From Mesorhizobium qingshengii (GTDB taxonomy: Bacteria; Pseudomonadota; Alphaproteobacteria; Rhizobiales; Rhizobiaceae): a DNA stretch of 64,000 nucleotides. The stretch spans positions 496,001 through 560,000 of the forward strand of contig NZ_FMXM01000003.1 in assembly GCF_900103325.1 (NCBI RefSeq), read 5' to 3'. The notes beneath the pieces were generated by a model, which saw only the letters and a list, made by a program, of their open reading frames with translations, had not been told where the DNA came from and searched no databases. Both the position numbers and the translations under genes were made by a program. Positions within the stretch are counted from its first letter, which is position 1; the number at the start of each line of letters is the position of its first letter. This document shows, piece after piece, positions 53,926-64,000 of this stretch.

Positions 53926-54591
53926 CTAGGCGGCGCTGCGCTGCGGCTCCAGCGCGATCCAGCCACGCTCGTCGATGGTGATGCCGATCGTGTCGTAACC
54001 AGCGATCGCGGCATGTTGCGTGGACAGCGGATGCTGGTGCGTGGCGTTGATGACCATGACCGCGGCCTCCGCGGCCTCGGCGGCCACTATGCCGGCTGGA
54101 GCATCCTCGAATACGAGGCAATCACGCGCCTCGAACCCGAGCCGGCTTGCGCCGAGCCGGAAGCAATCGGGCGCCGGCTTGCCACGGGAAACATCTTCCG
54201 CCGCGACGAGGACGGAAGGGACGGGAATGCCGGCAGCCACCATGCGCAACAGCGCCAGCTCGCGTGGCGCGGAAGTCACGATCGCCCAGCGTTCAGGCGG
54301 CAGCGAGCTGAGAAACGCCGCGGCGCCGGCGATCTGAACAATGCCATCCAGATCGGCGGCTTCGGCCTTCAGCAGCAGATCGGCTTCATATGCCGGATCG
54401 ACTCCTGGGAGTGCCAGGCCGGTAATCGTCTCGATCGCCCGCACGCCATGGATCGTCGGCAGGAAGGCGGCGACGTCCAAGCCCTGCCGCCGTGCCCAAT
54501 CGCTCCACACCCGTTCCGCCGATGCGATGGAATTGATGAGCGTGCCATCCATATCGAAGAGGAAGGCGGCGAATTTTCTGCCTGCGAACAT
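53926..54591 (-). CDS. HAD-superfamily phosphatase (GPP/beta-phosphoglucomutase type)
   Basis: This 221-residue HAD hydrolase has motif I FDMDGTLINS, motif II in IVTSAPRELA, motif III Lys in GKPAPDCFRLGA and motif IV FEDAPAGIVAA. The substrate is a small phosphorylated metabolite, possibly a sugar phosphate. No context clue narrows it. Divergent from the transglutaminase gene. Confidence 0.9.
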   Translation of the reverse strand: MFAGRKFAAFLFDMDGTLINSIASAERVWSDWARRQGLDVAAFLPTIHGVRAIETITGLALPGVDPAYEADLLLKAEAADLDGIVQIAGAAAFLSSLPPERWAIVTSAPRELALLRMVAAGIPVPSVLVAAEDVSRGKPAPDCFRLGASRLGFEARDCLVFEDAPAGIVAAEAAEAAVMVINATHQHPLSTQHAAIAGYDTIGITIDERGWIALEPQRSAA

Positions 54592-54759
54592 GGTTTTCCT
54601 TGAATCGGGGGGAACGTGTCGAGGGACGGCCCAACCGTATCGTCAAGGCGCGGGCATGGGAAGGCGCGCCAGTGTCTTTTCGGACGCTCCAGGGGAACCA
54701 CGGCACCCCTCCCGCGTTTGAGCAAAACTGTTTTCCACGACGATCGAAGGGGACCCGCG

Positions 54760-55629
54760 ATGCTGATCCGGCTCGGCTACGAAATCGCCATCGAATGCAG
54801 CGAGGCTATCCCGGTGATCTCCCTGCTCGAGATCCACAAGGACAGGCAGGCCGACATCAAGCGGCAAACGCGCGTTCTGACATCGCCTTCGGTGCCGACC
54901 AGGCTCTACCATGACCTGCACGGCAATGCCTGCCGTCGTTTCACGGCGCCCGCCGGCGGCTTTCGCATCCTCTACGATGCCGTCGTCGAGGACAGCGGCG
55001 AGACGGACGAGGTCAATACGCTGGCCAGGGAAGTGCCGGTGGCGGAATTGCCCGACGAGGTACTCGGTTATCTCCTGGGCAGCCGCTACTGCGAGACCGA
55101 TCATCTCAGCAATCTCGCCTGGCAACTGTTCGGCCATCTACCACCCGGCTGGGCACGGGTGCAGGCGATCGTCGACTATGTCCACAACCGCCTGTCCTTC
55201 GGCTATGGCTATGCCCGTTCGACCCGTACCGCCGCACAGGCGCATGAGGAGCGGGTCGGGGTCTGCCGCGACTTCGCTCATCTGGCGATCACGCTCTGCC
55301 GCTGCATGAACATTCCGGCGCGCTATGTGAACGGCTATCTGGGCGACATCGGCGTGCCGGCCGATCCGGCGCCGATGGATTTCTCGGCCTGGCTGGAAGT
55401 GTTCCTCGACGGCAAGTGGTACACGTTCGATGCCCGCCACAACACGCCGAGGATCGGCCGCGTCGTCATCGCGCGCGGCCGCGATGCCACCGACGTGCCG
55501 CTGCTGCACAGCTTTGGCCAGCATCGGCTCAACCTGTTCAAGGTGTGGACCTACGAACAGGACGGCAATCTGTTCAATCCGCCCTATCACGGCGTCGACA
55601 GGACCGTCAGCGCCCGGATGCTGGCCTAG
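54760..55629 (+). CDS. Transglutaminase-like cysteine protease family protein
   Basis: This 289-residue protein has an N-terminal beta domain (about 1-95) and a transglutaminase core with the catalytic triad visible as GVCRDFAHL (Cys), AWLEVFLDGKWYTFDARHN (His and Asp region). Family members act as peptidases or amide hydrolases. The start at 54760 has AAGGGGA before it. Monocistronic, with no signal peptide. Confidence 0.9.
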   Translation: MLIRLGYEIAIECSEAIPVISLLEIHKDRQADIKRQTRVLTSPSVPTRLYHDLHGNACRRFTAPAGGFRILYDAVVEDSGETDEVNTLAREVPVAELPDEVLGYLLGSRYCETDHLSNLAWQLFGHLPPGWARVQAIVDYVHNRLSFGYGYARSTRTAAQAHEERVGVCRDFAHLAITLCRCMNIPARYVNGYLGDIGVPADPAPMDFSAWLEVFLDGKWYTFDARHNTPRIGRVVIARGRDATDVPLLHSFGQHRLNLFKVWTYEQDGNLFNPPYHGVDRTVSARMLA

Positions 55630-55973
55630 CCTCCGGCGGTTGGCACCTGCTCCGAGTTCGTTCGCACGCCATTTTCTTGGTCCTGCGGCTTCGGGACAGC
55701 TGGCCCGGTTCGGCACACAAAGCCCGTGCCGCAACGGGACGTGATCGGGTATTTCGCGATCCCTGGGCCTGATCATGGTAAGCGGCTCGTAAATGCCGCC
55801 GCAGTTATGGTTTTCTGTTTACCGGCCGTTCACCTTCTTGCAGTCCGAAACCAAGCAAAAACAACGCATTGATTGTGAGCCTCTCGCCTGGTGCGGTGTA
55901 GCGGCGTCATCCGGCTGGAATCCTGCATTGCCCTCCCTGCGGCGATAAGGCCGAGGCATGCGGAGGCTGTTGG
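55630..55973. other. Intergenic region upstream of VWA/Tad gene
   Basis: No supported gene is present. It should contain the promoter of the VWA gene at 55974. No clear hairpin or known binding site was recognised; one short open frame in it lacks coding character. Confidence 0.5.
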
Positions 55974-57335
55974 ATGCGGAATTACGGGGGTCTTGTTCAC
56001 GCCGTTGGCGGTTTCGCCAGACATCGCGGTGGAAATTTCGCGGTCCTGTTCGGCCTTGCCGCGTCGGTCTTGTCGCTGGGTGTTGGCTTTTCCGTCAACG
56101 TATCACAGCTCTACAATGCCAGATCGAGCCTGCAGGGCGTGGTCGACGCCGCCGTGACGTCGACGGCGCGCGATCTGACGACAGGCGTCATCAAGGAAGC
56201 CGATGCCAACAAATCGGTGCAAGCCTTTCTCGATGCCAACAGCCAGGCAGGCATCCTGCAGGCCGACCAGATCGTGCTGGACAAGCTGACGCTCGACAAG
56301 AACGCCAAGACGGTCCAGGCGGACGTCCATGTCGATGTCGCCTTGTTCTTCCCGATTCTTGGCATGGGCGACATGAAACGCGTTGCCGCCTCCACGACGG
56401 CGCTCTATTCGGACAAGACCATCGAAGTGGCGATGATGCTCGACGTGACCGGTTCGATGGCCGGTCAGAAGATCAAGGATCTGAAGGCGGCGGCGAGCAA
56501 TGCGGTGGACAGTTTCCTGGGCAACCAGGATCCGACCAGGCCCAGGGTGCGGGTTTCCATCGTGCCTTACGCCAATTCGGTCAATGCGGGTGCGCTCGCG
56601 GCCAGCACAGTCTATGTCGAAACCAAAGCGAGCCAGCGCAAACAGGCGCCCGGCAACATGAGTGCACAGCCTGCTTCGGCCTCGCCGCGCCCCGACAATT
56701 GCGCCACCGAACGCAAGGGCGCCGACCAGTATTCGGACGCGGGTCCTGACTCGAGCATGGTCAATCGCGACTACCTGCTGTCGAGCTTTGCCGCAAACAC
56801 CCGGACCGCCGCCTGCCCGGCCGCCGCACTCGTCCCGTTGACGGCCGACGCCAGCGCGCTCAAGAACGTCATCAAGGATTTTGTCGCATCGGGCGGGACA
56901 GCCGGCCATATCGGCGTGCAATGGACCTGGTACATGCTGTCGGAAAGCTGGGGCAGCGTGATGAAAGCCTCGGAGCGGCCAGCCAAAATGGATCCGAAGA
57001 AAGTCGCCAAATATGCGATCCTGATGACGGACGGCGAATTCAACCTGTCCTATTTCGACGCCAACACTGTCGGCGAGGTCTACAATGACGCCGGCAAGGA
57101 ACCGACCCGCGCGGCGGCAAAGAAACTCTGCGCTGCCATGCGTGACAAAGGCATCGAAATCTTCACCATCGGCTTCAACCTCGAAGAGGCAAATGCCGAG
57201 GCGACCCTGCACGATTGCGCCAGCACGGACAGCGGATCGATCAAGCATTTCTATCAGGCCGCCAATGGTGCCGAACTGGACGACGCGTTTCAGACGATTG
57301 CCCGCAACATCGAGACCCTGGCGCTTACCAAGTAA
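55974..57335 (+). CDS. TadG-like pilus-associated protein with von Willebrand factor A domain
   Basis: This 453-residue protein has the N-terminal TadE/TadG-type segment GNFAVLFGLAASVLSLGVGFSV (membrane anchor, about 15-37) and a VWA domain starting MMLDVTGSMAGQKIKDLKAA (MIDAS D-x-T-G-S) and running to the end, with MTDGEFNLSYF near 350. TadG-like proteins act in Flp/Tad pilus assembly or surface attachment; no other tad genes are in the window. The MIDAS Asp/Ser residues are intact, suggesting metal binding. Confidence 0.88.
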   Translation: MRNYGGLVHAVGGFARHRGGNFAVLFGLAASVLSLGVGFSVNVSQLYNARSSLQGVVDAAVTSTARDLTTGVIKEADANKSVQAFLDANSQAGILQADQIVLDKLTLDKNAKTVQADVHVDVALFFPILGMGDMKRVAASTTALYSDKTIEVAMMLDVTGSMAGQKIKDLKAAASNAVDSFLGNQDPTRPRVRVSIVPYANSVNAGALAASTVYVETKASQRKQAPGNMSAQPASASPRPDNCATERKGADQYSDAGPDSSMVNRDYLLSSFAANTRTAACPAAALVPLTADASALKNVIKDFVASGGTAGHIGVQWTWYMLSESWGSVMKASERPAKMDPKKVAKYAILMTDGEFNLSYFDANTVGEVYNDAGKEPTRAAAKKLCAAMRDKGIEIFTIGFNLEEANAEATLHDCASTDSGSIKHFYQAANGAELDDAFQTIARNIETLALTK

Positions 57336-57351
57336 GGGTTCGGCAAAGGAA

Positions 57352-57384
57352 AAGGCCGCCGCTTCTTTCGAAGCCGGCGGCCTT
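57352..57384. terminator. Hairpin terminator shared by VWA gene and minus-strand small peptide gene
   Basis: AAGGCCGCCG (57352-57361) pairs with CGGCGGCCTT (57375-57384), with inner CTTC/GAAG. On the minus strand it is followed by TTTTCCTTT, a good terminator for the 23-codon gene. On the plus strand the T-run is weaker. Confidence 0.72.
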
Positions 57385-57452
57385 CCGTGTTTCCGTCCAT
57401 GGCGCGGCCTGTGGCGGCGACCCATGAGGTCACCCGCCGCGCATCTCGCGCC

Positions 57453-57524
57453 TTAACGGGAAGACTGCTTCCCGAAAGTGCAATCCGCTGAGGCCACGTT
57501 CTGGAAAACGAAATCACTCGACAT
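57453..57524 (-). CDS. 23-codon small protein gene with extreme ribosome-binding site
   Basis: A 72-bp open frame runs from ATG at 57524 to TAA at 57453. The peptide starts MSSDFVFQNV, has one Cys and ends TFGKQSSR; it has no signal or membrane segment. Its ribosome site is a perfect 14-base complement to the 16S 3' end, seven bases (GGAGG to ATG) from the start. A candidate heat-shock promoter lies upstream and a hairpin plus TTTTCCTTT lies downstream, so it appears to be a complete transcription unit. I do not recognise the peptide. Alternatives: regulatory leader peptide, or a chance open frame on an sRNA. Confidence 0.6.
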   Translation of the reverse strand: MSSDFVFQNVASADCTFGKQSSR

Positions 57525-57525
57525 C

Positions 57526-57539
57526 GGATCACCTCCTTT
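57526..57539 (-). promoter_or_regulatory. 14-nt perfect Shine-Dalgarno of the 23-codon gene
   Basis: Minus strand AAAGGAGGTGATCC is fully complementary to the conserved 16S rRNA 3' end and ends one base before ATG. Ordinary sites here match four to seven bases. Confidence 0.8.
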
Positions 57540-57560
57540 CGATTTGTTGAACACGCAGAG

Positions 57561-57590
57561 ATGATGGGGTCTCATTTGGAAAATGGCAAG
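57561..57590 (-). promoter_or_regulatory. Candidate heat-shock-type promoter for the 23-codon gene
   Basis: Minus strand CTTGCCA (57590-57584) and CCCCATCAT (57569-57561) are 14 bases apart. The -10 matches the RpoH pattern and is nearly identical to that of htpX; the -35 is weaker. The start point would be about 30 bases before the ATG. Confidence 0.35.
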
Positions 57591-57691
57591 GCGTCACCCT
57601 CAAAAAGCCGGGTGGTGTGTCTTTCCAGACGCGCCCGCTTGCAGTTCAGGGGCAAAGAGACAACATTGTCGCAATCGCTTCGGGAGGAAGC

Positions 57692-58960
57692 ATGGACGCC
57701 ACCGACAAGGCCGCGCGGATCGTTCGAACGGTCGTTGAAACGCTGAAGCCGGGCTTTGCGGTCAAGCTGTGGACCGGCGAGCGGATTGGCCCCGCCACCG
57801 GCCCGGTGCTCACCATCAACGACCAGGATATTGCCTGGCAGATCATTCGCCGCCCGTCCTTCTCGACCCTGATCGAGATGTGGATTTCCAAAGCGGTCGA
57901 TATCGAAGACGGATCACTGTTTGATTTCTACGCCCTGCCTTCGCAGGGCAAGCTCAGGTCGAAACTCAAGGCATTGCCAAAACTGGCAATCCTGCGCGAC
58001 TTGCCCGCCGTTCTGTTTTCGAGAAAGCAGATGACAACGCGGGTCGATCTTGCCGGACGAAACCCTTTCGTCAGCGGATCGAGCAAGGAGGCGATCCAGC
58101 ACCACTACGACATCTCGAACGCCTTCTATCGGCTCTTCCTCGACGAACGCATGGTCTACAGCTGCGGTTACTTCAAGGATTTCGCCAACGGCATCGATGA
58201 GGCGCAGGCCGACAAGCTCGACCATATCTGCCGCAAGCTGCGGCTGAAGCCCGGTGAAAGATTGCTCGACATAGGCTGCGGCTGGGGAGCGATGCTGATC
58301 CATGCCGCCAAAAATTATGGCGTCACCGGCCACGGCGTCTCGCTGTCGGAAGCCCAGACGAACCTCGCCCGCGAGCGCATTCGCGCCGAGGGGCTGGAGA
58401 ACAAGATCACCATCGAGATAAAATCCTACGCCGAGCTCACTGGCACCTTCGACAAGATATCGTCGATCGGCATGTTCGAGCATCTGGGGCTCGCCAACCA
58501 TGCCGCCTACTTCTCCACCATCCACCGGCTGCTGAAGCCAGGCGGCATCTATCTGCATCACGCCATCACCAGGCGCAGCAAGGGCGACATGAAGAAGACC
58601 CTGCGCAAGGGGCCGGAATACAAGGCGCTGATCAAATACATCTTCCCCGGCGGTGAACTCGACACGATCGGCATGACGCTCGGCAATCTCGAGGCGCACG
58701 GCTTCCTCGTCCACGACGTCGAGAATCTGCGCGAGCATTATGCGCGCACCTGCAGGTTGTGGGCCGAGCGCCTTCATGCACGATTCGACGAGGCGATCGC
58801 CGAGGTCGGCGAGGCCAAGGCGCGTCTGTGGCTGCTCTACCTGACCGGCTGTTCGATCACCTTCGAACGCGCTTCGGCGCAGATTTTCCAGACTGTCGCC
58901 ACCAAGCGCGCGCGCGGCTCGAGTGGCCTGCCGCCAACGCGGGCGGATCTGTACCGGTAG
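57692..58960 (+). CDS. cfa: Cyclopropane-fatty-acyl-phospholipid synthase
   Basis: This 422-residue SAM-dependent enzyme adds a methylene bridge to unsaturated membrane lipids. It has the SAM motif LLDIGCGWGAMLIHAAKNYG, SNAFYRLFLDERMVYSCGYF, IGMFEHLG and YLTGCSITFERASAQIFQTV at the C-terminus. The start at 57692 has GGGAGGAAG before it. It is convergent with the MOSC gene. Cyclopropane lipids help acid and desiccation tolerance. Confidence 0.95.
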   Translation: MDATDKAARIVRTVVETLKPGFAVKLWTGERIGPATGPVLTINDQDIAWQIIRRPSFSTLIEMWISKAVDIEDGSLFDFYALPSQGKLRSKLKALPKLAILRDLPAVLFSRKQMTTRVDLAGRNPFVSGSSKEAIQHHYDISNAFYRLFLDERMVYSCGYFKDFANGIDEAQADKLDHICRKLRLKPGERLLDIGCGWGAMLIHAAKNYGVTGHGVSLSEAQTNLARERIRAEGLENKITIEIKSYAELTGTFDKISSIGMFEHLGLANHAAYFSTIHRLLKPGGIYLHHAITRRSKGDMKKTLRKGPEYKALIKYIFPGGELDTIGMTLGNLEAHGFLVHDVENLREHYARTCRLWAERLHARFDEAIAEVGEAKARLWLLYLTGCSITFERASAQIFQTVATKRARGSSGLPPTRADLYR

Positions 58961-58961
58961 C

Positions 58962-59710
58962 TTACAGGAAGCGCATCGCGTCGCCGACCTCGACGTTGGC
59001 CGGCCGATCGACCGTGCAGTAGACGCCGAGATTGTGCGCGTTGTGGCGAACCAGATTGCGCAGGACCGCCGGGTCGGGGTCGAAGCCATCCTGGCCGATG
59101 ATGGTGAAGCCGCAACGGCGGCAGGGTTCTGAGATGGTCAACAGCAATTCGCCGATCGCGAGCTTGCGGCCGATCCATTCCGTCTCCGGAAACGAGCCTT
59201 CCACCGGAGCCATGTCGACAACGATGTTGGGGCGGAAGCGACGCGGGTCGGCGGTCCCCTCCGGATGCAGCGCCTTCAGCCGCGCCAGCGACGCCGTGGT
59301 CAGAAGGTGGATCGGGGCCTTGCGATAGCGTTCCGCTGTCAGCGGGCCGGAGTAGCCGGGGGCAGCGTACTCCCTGCGAAACGGCCGGATCGAGGCTTCG
59401 AAGTCGAGATAGGCGGATACGGCGCGGTCACTTTCAGCGCCGGGAGCAGGCAGCCATTCGCCGTCGGGAATGGCGACTTCAAGCTCGCGGGCGAGACTCA
59501 ACCGGGTCCTGATGCGCGGGACCTTGTGCCATTTGGCGTCGCGATCAGGCCGGGCGATTTCATTGTCGGTGGCATCGACCAGGCCGAACATGCGGTCGCC
59601 CACGATGCCTTCGACCTCGATCGAGATCGCCTCCAGGCGCTCGCCGGCAAGCGAACTCGCCGGGTAGCGCCAGAGCTCGCTGACAGTGCCCAGCAAAGCC
59701 TCGTCCCACA

Positions 59711-59711
<1 letters not shown>
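58962..59711 (-). CDS. MOSC domain protein
   Basis: This 249-residue protein has an N-terminal beta-barrel (LWRYPASSLAGERLEAI) and a C-terminal MOSC domain with RFRPNIVVDM, PCRRCGFTI (Cys ligand) and GVYCTV. MOSC proteins carry sulfur or bind molybdenum cofactor-like groups; the role here is unknown. Its start overlaps the acs stop (ATGA). Confidence 0.92.
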
Positions 59712-61666
<1,955 letters not shown>

Positions 61667-61969
61667 TTTTCACTTTCCTCCCGAACCAAACCGCCGGCTT
61701 GAAACGCCGGCGGGGATCACGGCGACGGGGCCGCGAATTCGGCGGCATTATTACCAGTTCCGCGGTGACGGCAACATTAGACGTTGGATTCGCGTGGCGG
61801 GATGCCGCAGGTGTGCTCTCCGGTGCTGTCAGCACTCGACGAAGCTCGCTGCTAACTGCATGTTTTTGCGCGGAAAACCCGCTTGCGATCAGGAAAAATC
61901 AATAGACAGTTAAGCAACGGTGCGCACAATCCAGCGTTGGGAGGAAGGAGAAACAACCTGGGGACCGCC
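61667..61969. other. Intergenic region between acsA and usg
   Basis: No supported gene. It should hold the divergent promoters of acsA (minus) and usg (plus). A short hairpin, GTGCT-N6-AGCAC, lies near 61811-61836. No known operator was recognised. Confidence 0.5.
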
Positions 61970-62242
61970 ATGCGCGACCATTCCGAAATGGACCTGATGC
62001 TCAAAGGCTACGGCTTGACCACGGCCAAGATCCTTTATCATTTCCCCGACCATCCGCATCTGCTGCAGAGCTTCATCTGGCAGGATTACGACCTGGCGCC
62101 GAAGTTTCCGGTGCTGATCCGGTTCATCGAGTTCTGGAAGGCCAGGCTCGACGGGCCACTGCATTCAGTCAGCTACACGCACCAGAAGCTGATCGCGCCG
62201 AACGAATGGCGCAAGGTCGACGGCGAGTTCGTGCTGCACTGA
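61970..62242 (+). CDS. usg: Usg family protein
   Basis: This 90-residue protein matches the Usg family of alphaproteobacteria (named for a gene upstream of the Caulobacter trpFBA genes): LMLKGYGLTTAKILYHFPDHP, FIWQDYDLAPKFP and SVSYTHQKLIAP. Function unknown. Start ATG has GGGGA before it; an upstream ATG at 61883 is not supported. Here no trp gene is next to it. Confidence 0.9.
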   Translation: MRDHSEMDLMLKGYGLTTAKILYHFPDHPHLLQSFIWQDYDLAPKFPVLIRFIEFWKARLDGPLHSVSYTHQKLIAPNEWRKVDGEFVLH

Positions 62243-62302
62243 GCGCAGTAGCAAGGCGTTTTATCGACCACTAGTGATGGCACAAACGCGCATGGCGTCA
62301 TC

Positions 62303-62350
62303 ATCCCTGGGCGAAGCAGGAGCGAAGCTCCGTCGCGGAGACCCTGGGAT
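62303..62350. repeat. Rhizobial intergenic palindromic repeat, inverted copy
   Basis: Reverse complement matches the element at 32979-33026 over most of its length (CCCAGGGTCT, CGCGACG, GCTTCGCTCCTGCT). It lies between convergent usg and the aldo/keto reductase. Confidence 0.82.
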
Positions 62351-62381
62351 GACGAGGTTAGGGAGGCTTCGATAGCGTCGA

Positions 62382-63416
62382 TCAGACCGCCGGCGGGTTG
62401 AGCCGGGCGAAACCTTCCTGGCGGCGATAGGGGAAATACGGGTAGGGCGCGGTGACTTCGCTCGCCGCGTCGAGTTTCCTGATCTGCTGCGGCGTCAACG
62501 TCCAGCCGACGGCGCCGAGGTTCTGGCGCAGCTGCTCCTCGTTGCGGGCACCGATGATGACCGAGGAGACAGTCGGGCGCCGCAGGAGCCAGTTGATGGC
62601 GATCTGTGGCACGCTCTTGCCTGTCTCCTCGGCCACCGCGTCAAGGGCATCCATGACGCGGTAGAGATGCTCGTCCTCGACCGGCGGGCCGAAGCTTGCC
62701 GTGTCATGCAGCCGGCTCTTTTCCGGCAAAGCCTGGCCGCGGCGGATCTTGCCGGTCAGGCGGCCCCAGCCGAGCGGGCTCCACACCAGGGCGCCGACGC
62801 CCTGGTCGAGGCCAAGCGGCATCAGCTCCCACTCATAGTCGCGGCCGACCAGCGAATAGTAGACCTGATGCGCGACATAGCGCGGGTAGCCGTGCCTGTC
62901 GGCCAGCCCAAGCGACTTCATCACTTGCCAGCCGGAAAAATTGGAGACGCCCACATAGCGCAGCTTGCCGGCGCGCACGAGCTCGTCCAGCGTCGACAGC
63001 ACCTCCTCGATCGGCGTGCCGGCGTCGAAGGCATGCAGCTGCAGCAGGTCGATGTAGTCGGTACCGAGGCGCTTCAGGGCGTCTTCCACCGATCTGATCA
63101 GCCGCGAACGCGACGAGCCGTAGTCGGCCGGCCCGTCGCCCATCGGCAGAGAGGTCTTGGTCGAGATCAGCACGGCATCGCGGCGGCCCTTGATGGCTTC
63201 GCCAAGCACTTGTTCCGAAGCGCCGTTCGAATAGACGTCGGCGGTGTCGAACAGGTTGACGCCGGCTTCGAGGCAGATGTCGATCAGCCGCCGCGCCTCC
63301 GTGGCGTCGCTGTTGCCCCAGGCGCCGAACAGCGGGCCGGAGCCGCCAAAGGTTCCCGTGCCGAACGACAGCGCCGGTACTTTCAGGCCCGATGCGCCGA
63401 GACGTCGATAGTCCAT
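62382..63416 (-). CDS. Aldo/keto reductase
   Basis: This 344-residue NADPH-dependent oxidoreductase has the tetrad region LFDTADVYSNGASEQVLG (Asp, Tyr), ISTKTSL (Lys) and DLLQLHAFD (His). The C-terminal VIIGARNEEQLRQNLGA binds the cofactor. The substrate is unknown. It stands 66 bp downstream of the MFS gene on the same strand. Confidence 0.94.
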   Translation of the reverse strand: MDYRRLGASGLKVPALSFGTGTFGGSGPLFGAWGNSDATEARRLIDICLEAGVNLFDTADVYSNGASEQVLGEAIKGRRDAVLISTKTSLPMGDGPADYGSSRSRLIRSVEDALKRLGTDYIDLLQLHAFDAGTPIEEVLSTLDELVRAGKLRYVGVSNFSGWQVMKSLGLADRHGYPRYVAHQVYYSLVGRDYEWELMPLGLDQGVGALVWSPLGWGRLTGKIRRGQALPEKSRLHDTASFGPPVEDEHLYRVMDALDAVAEETGKSVPQIAINWLLRRPTVSSVIIGARNEEQLRQNLGAVGWTLTPQQIRKLDAASEVTAPYPYFPYRRQEGFARLNPPAV

Positions 63417-63482
63417 TTTTCTGCTCCTGCTGGTGTGGAAGCAAGGGATGTTGAAAAGCGGTCTGGCTTTGCCAGCTGAATG

Positions 63483-64000
63483 TCACGACCGGACGGAAGC
63501 AGGCGTGCCGAGCGTGGCAGGGCGATCGAGACGCAGCGCCAGCAACGCCACGGCGAGCGCCGTGAGCGGTACCAGGGCGGCGACCCAGGGGAGCGCGCCA
63601 AGGCCGAGGCCATCGGCGATGACCGCGCCACCAAGCCAGGCACCGGCGGCATTGCCGAGATTGAAGGCGGCGATGTTGAAGGACGAGGCGAGGCTCTGGC
63701 CGGCACCCTGCGCCTTTTCCAGCACCCACATCTGCAGTGGCGCAACGGTGGCGAAGGCGGCGGCGCCCAGCAGGCCGACATAGATGACGGCCATGACCTG
63801 GCTGTGGATGGCGAAGCTCATGGTTGCCAGCACCAGCGCCAGCACCACGAGACTGCCCAGCACGGCCGGCACCAGCCAGCGATCGGCGACCTTGCCGCCG
63901 GCGAGATTGCCGGCGATCAGACCACCGCCGAAGACGAGCAGGATCGGCGACACGGCCGCTTCGTGGAAGCCGGTGATCTCAGTCAGCAACGGGGTGATGT
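63483..64000 (-). CDS. MFS transporter, C-terminal part (N-terminus outside window)
   Basis: The minus-strand frame is open to the right edge, so the N-terminal part is missing. About 170 residues are visible with six helices, including ILLVFGGGLIAGNLAGGKVA, VIYVGLLGAAAFATVAPLQM and FNIAAFNLGNAAGAWLGGAV, which resemble DHA1-type efflux pumps (AraJ-like). The substrate is unknown. It is transcribed toward the aldo/keto reductase. Confidence 0.85.
   Translation of the reverse strand, partial: ITPLLTEITGFHEAAVSPILLVFGGGLIAGNLAGGKVADRWLVPAVLGSLVVLALVLATMSFAIHSQVMAVIYVGLLGAAAFATVAPLQMWVLEKAQGAGQSLASSFNIAAFNLGNAAGAWLGGAVIADGLGLGALPWVAALVPLTALAVALLALRLDRPATLGTPASVRS

Noticed and set aside
57526..57539. 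Plus-strand GGATCACCTCCTTT as a 16S rRNA 3' tail fragment
   Set aside because: No rRNA similarity beyond 14 bases; it is better explained as a minus-strand ribosome-binding site ahead of an ATG.

Overview
The window reads as chromosomal DNA of a Mesorhizobium-like alphaproteobacterium (Rhizobiales). The grounds are high-GC, densely packed coding; alphaproteobacterial markers such as the 1609-residue NAD-glutamate dehydrogenase, Usg, a SDHAF4/DUF1674 protein, a Tad-type VWA protein and DUF1062; and intergenic palindromes of the kind common in rhizobia. This is inferred from gene content only. There is no rRNA operon, phage, insertion sequence or CRISPR array. One tRNA-Ala(CGC) gene is present.

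Layout. 1-1823: the end of exbB, then exbD and tonB (energy transfer for outer-membrane iron/haem uptake). 1847-4861: a compact minus-strand accessory cluster of an HTH regulator, a 33-residue peptide gene, a SagB-type nitroreductase-fold dehydrogenase and two small unknown proteins. It looks like a minimal peptide-modification (RiPP-like) locus with a near-consensus promoter bracketed by two inverted repeats, and is the most novel item here. 5177-7540: a perfect FNR/FixK-type box upstream of a metallophosphoesterase and a Ser/Thr kinase fused to a universal-stress domain. 7632-9851: a CHASE4-GGDEF-EAL cyclic-di-GMP enzyme. 10157-11020: tRNA-Ala, YggT and YggU. 11051-18607: a divergent sugar-ABC locus (RpiR regulator, ATPase and SDR on the left; binding protein, two permeases and an MlrC-type M81 protein on the right). 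18616-23940: M3 peptidase, NTF2-like protein, carbonic anhydrase, DUF429, pyridoxal kinase and a small membrane protein. 24106-27136: LemA with three TPM-domain proteins, two of them a recent tandem duplication.

27255-39100: GNAT, inorganic pyrophosphatase, a TetR/MFS divergon with two operator palindromes, a Tat-exported PhoD phosphatase, TypA with a strong terminator, DUF1062, a low-GC secreted phosphoesterase, LysE, YCII and AhpD-like proteins. 39238-53590: core metabolism (NAD-GDH, MFS, purH, heparinase-like protein, rsmB, htpX) interrupted by an AraC/PhyH pair. HtpX carries an altered zinc motif (HELAD). 53696-64000: SDHAF4-like protein, HAD phosphatase, transglutaminase, Tad-like VWA protein, cyclopropane-fatty-acid synthase, MOSC protein, acetyl-CoA synthetase, Usg, an aldo/keto reductase and a truncated MFS gene.

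Between the VWA gene and cfa, on the minus strand, lies an unlisted 23-codon gene with a 14-nt Shine-Dalgarno perfectly complementary to the 16S 3' end, a possible heat-shock promoter and its own terminator. Several intergenic palindromes (three copies of one family, plus two other rhizobial-type repeats) and two in-frame tandem-repeat insertions in conserved genes (gdh and DUF429) are also present.
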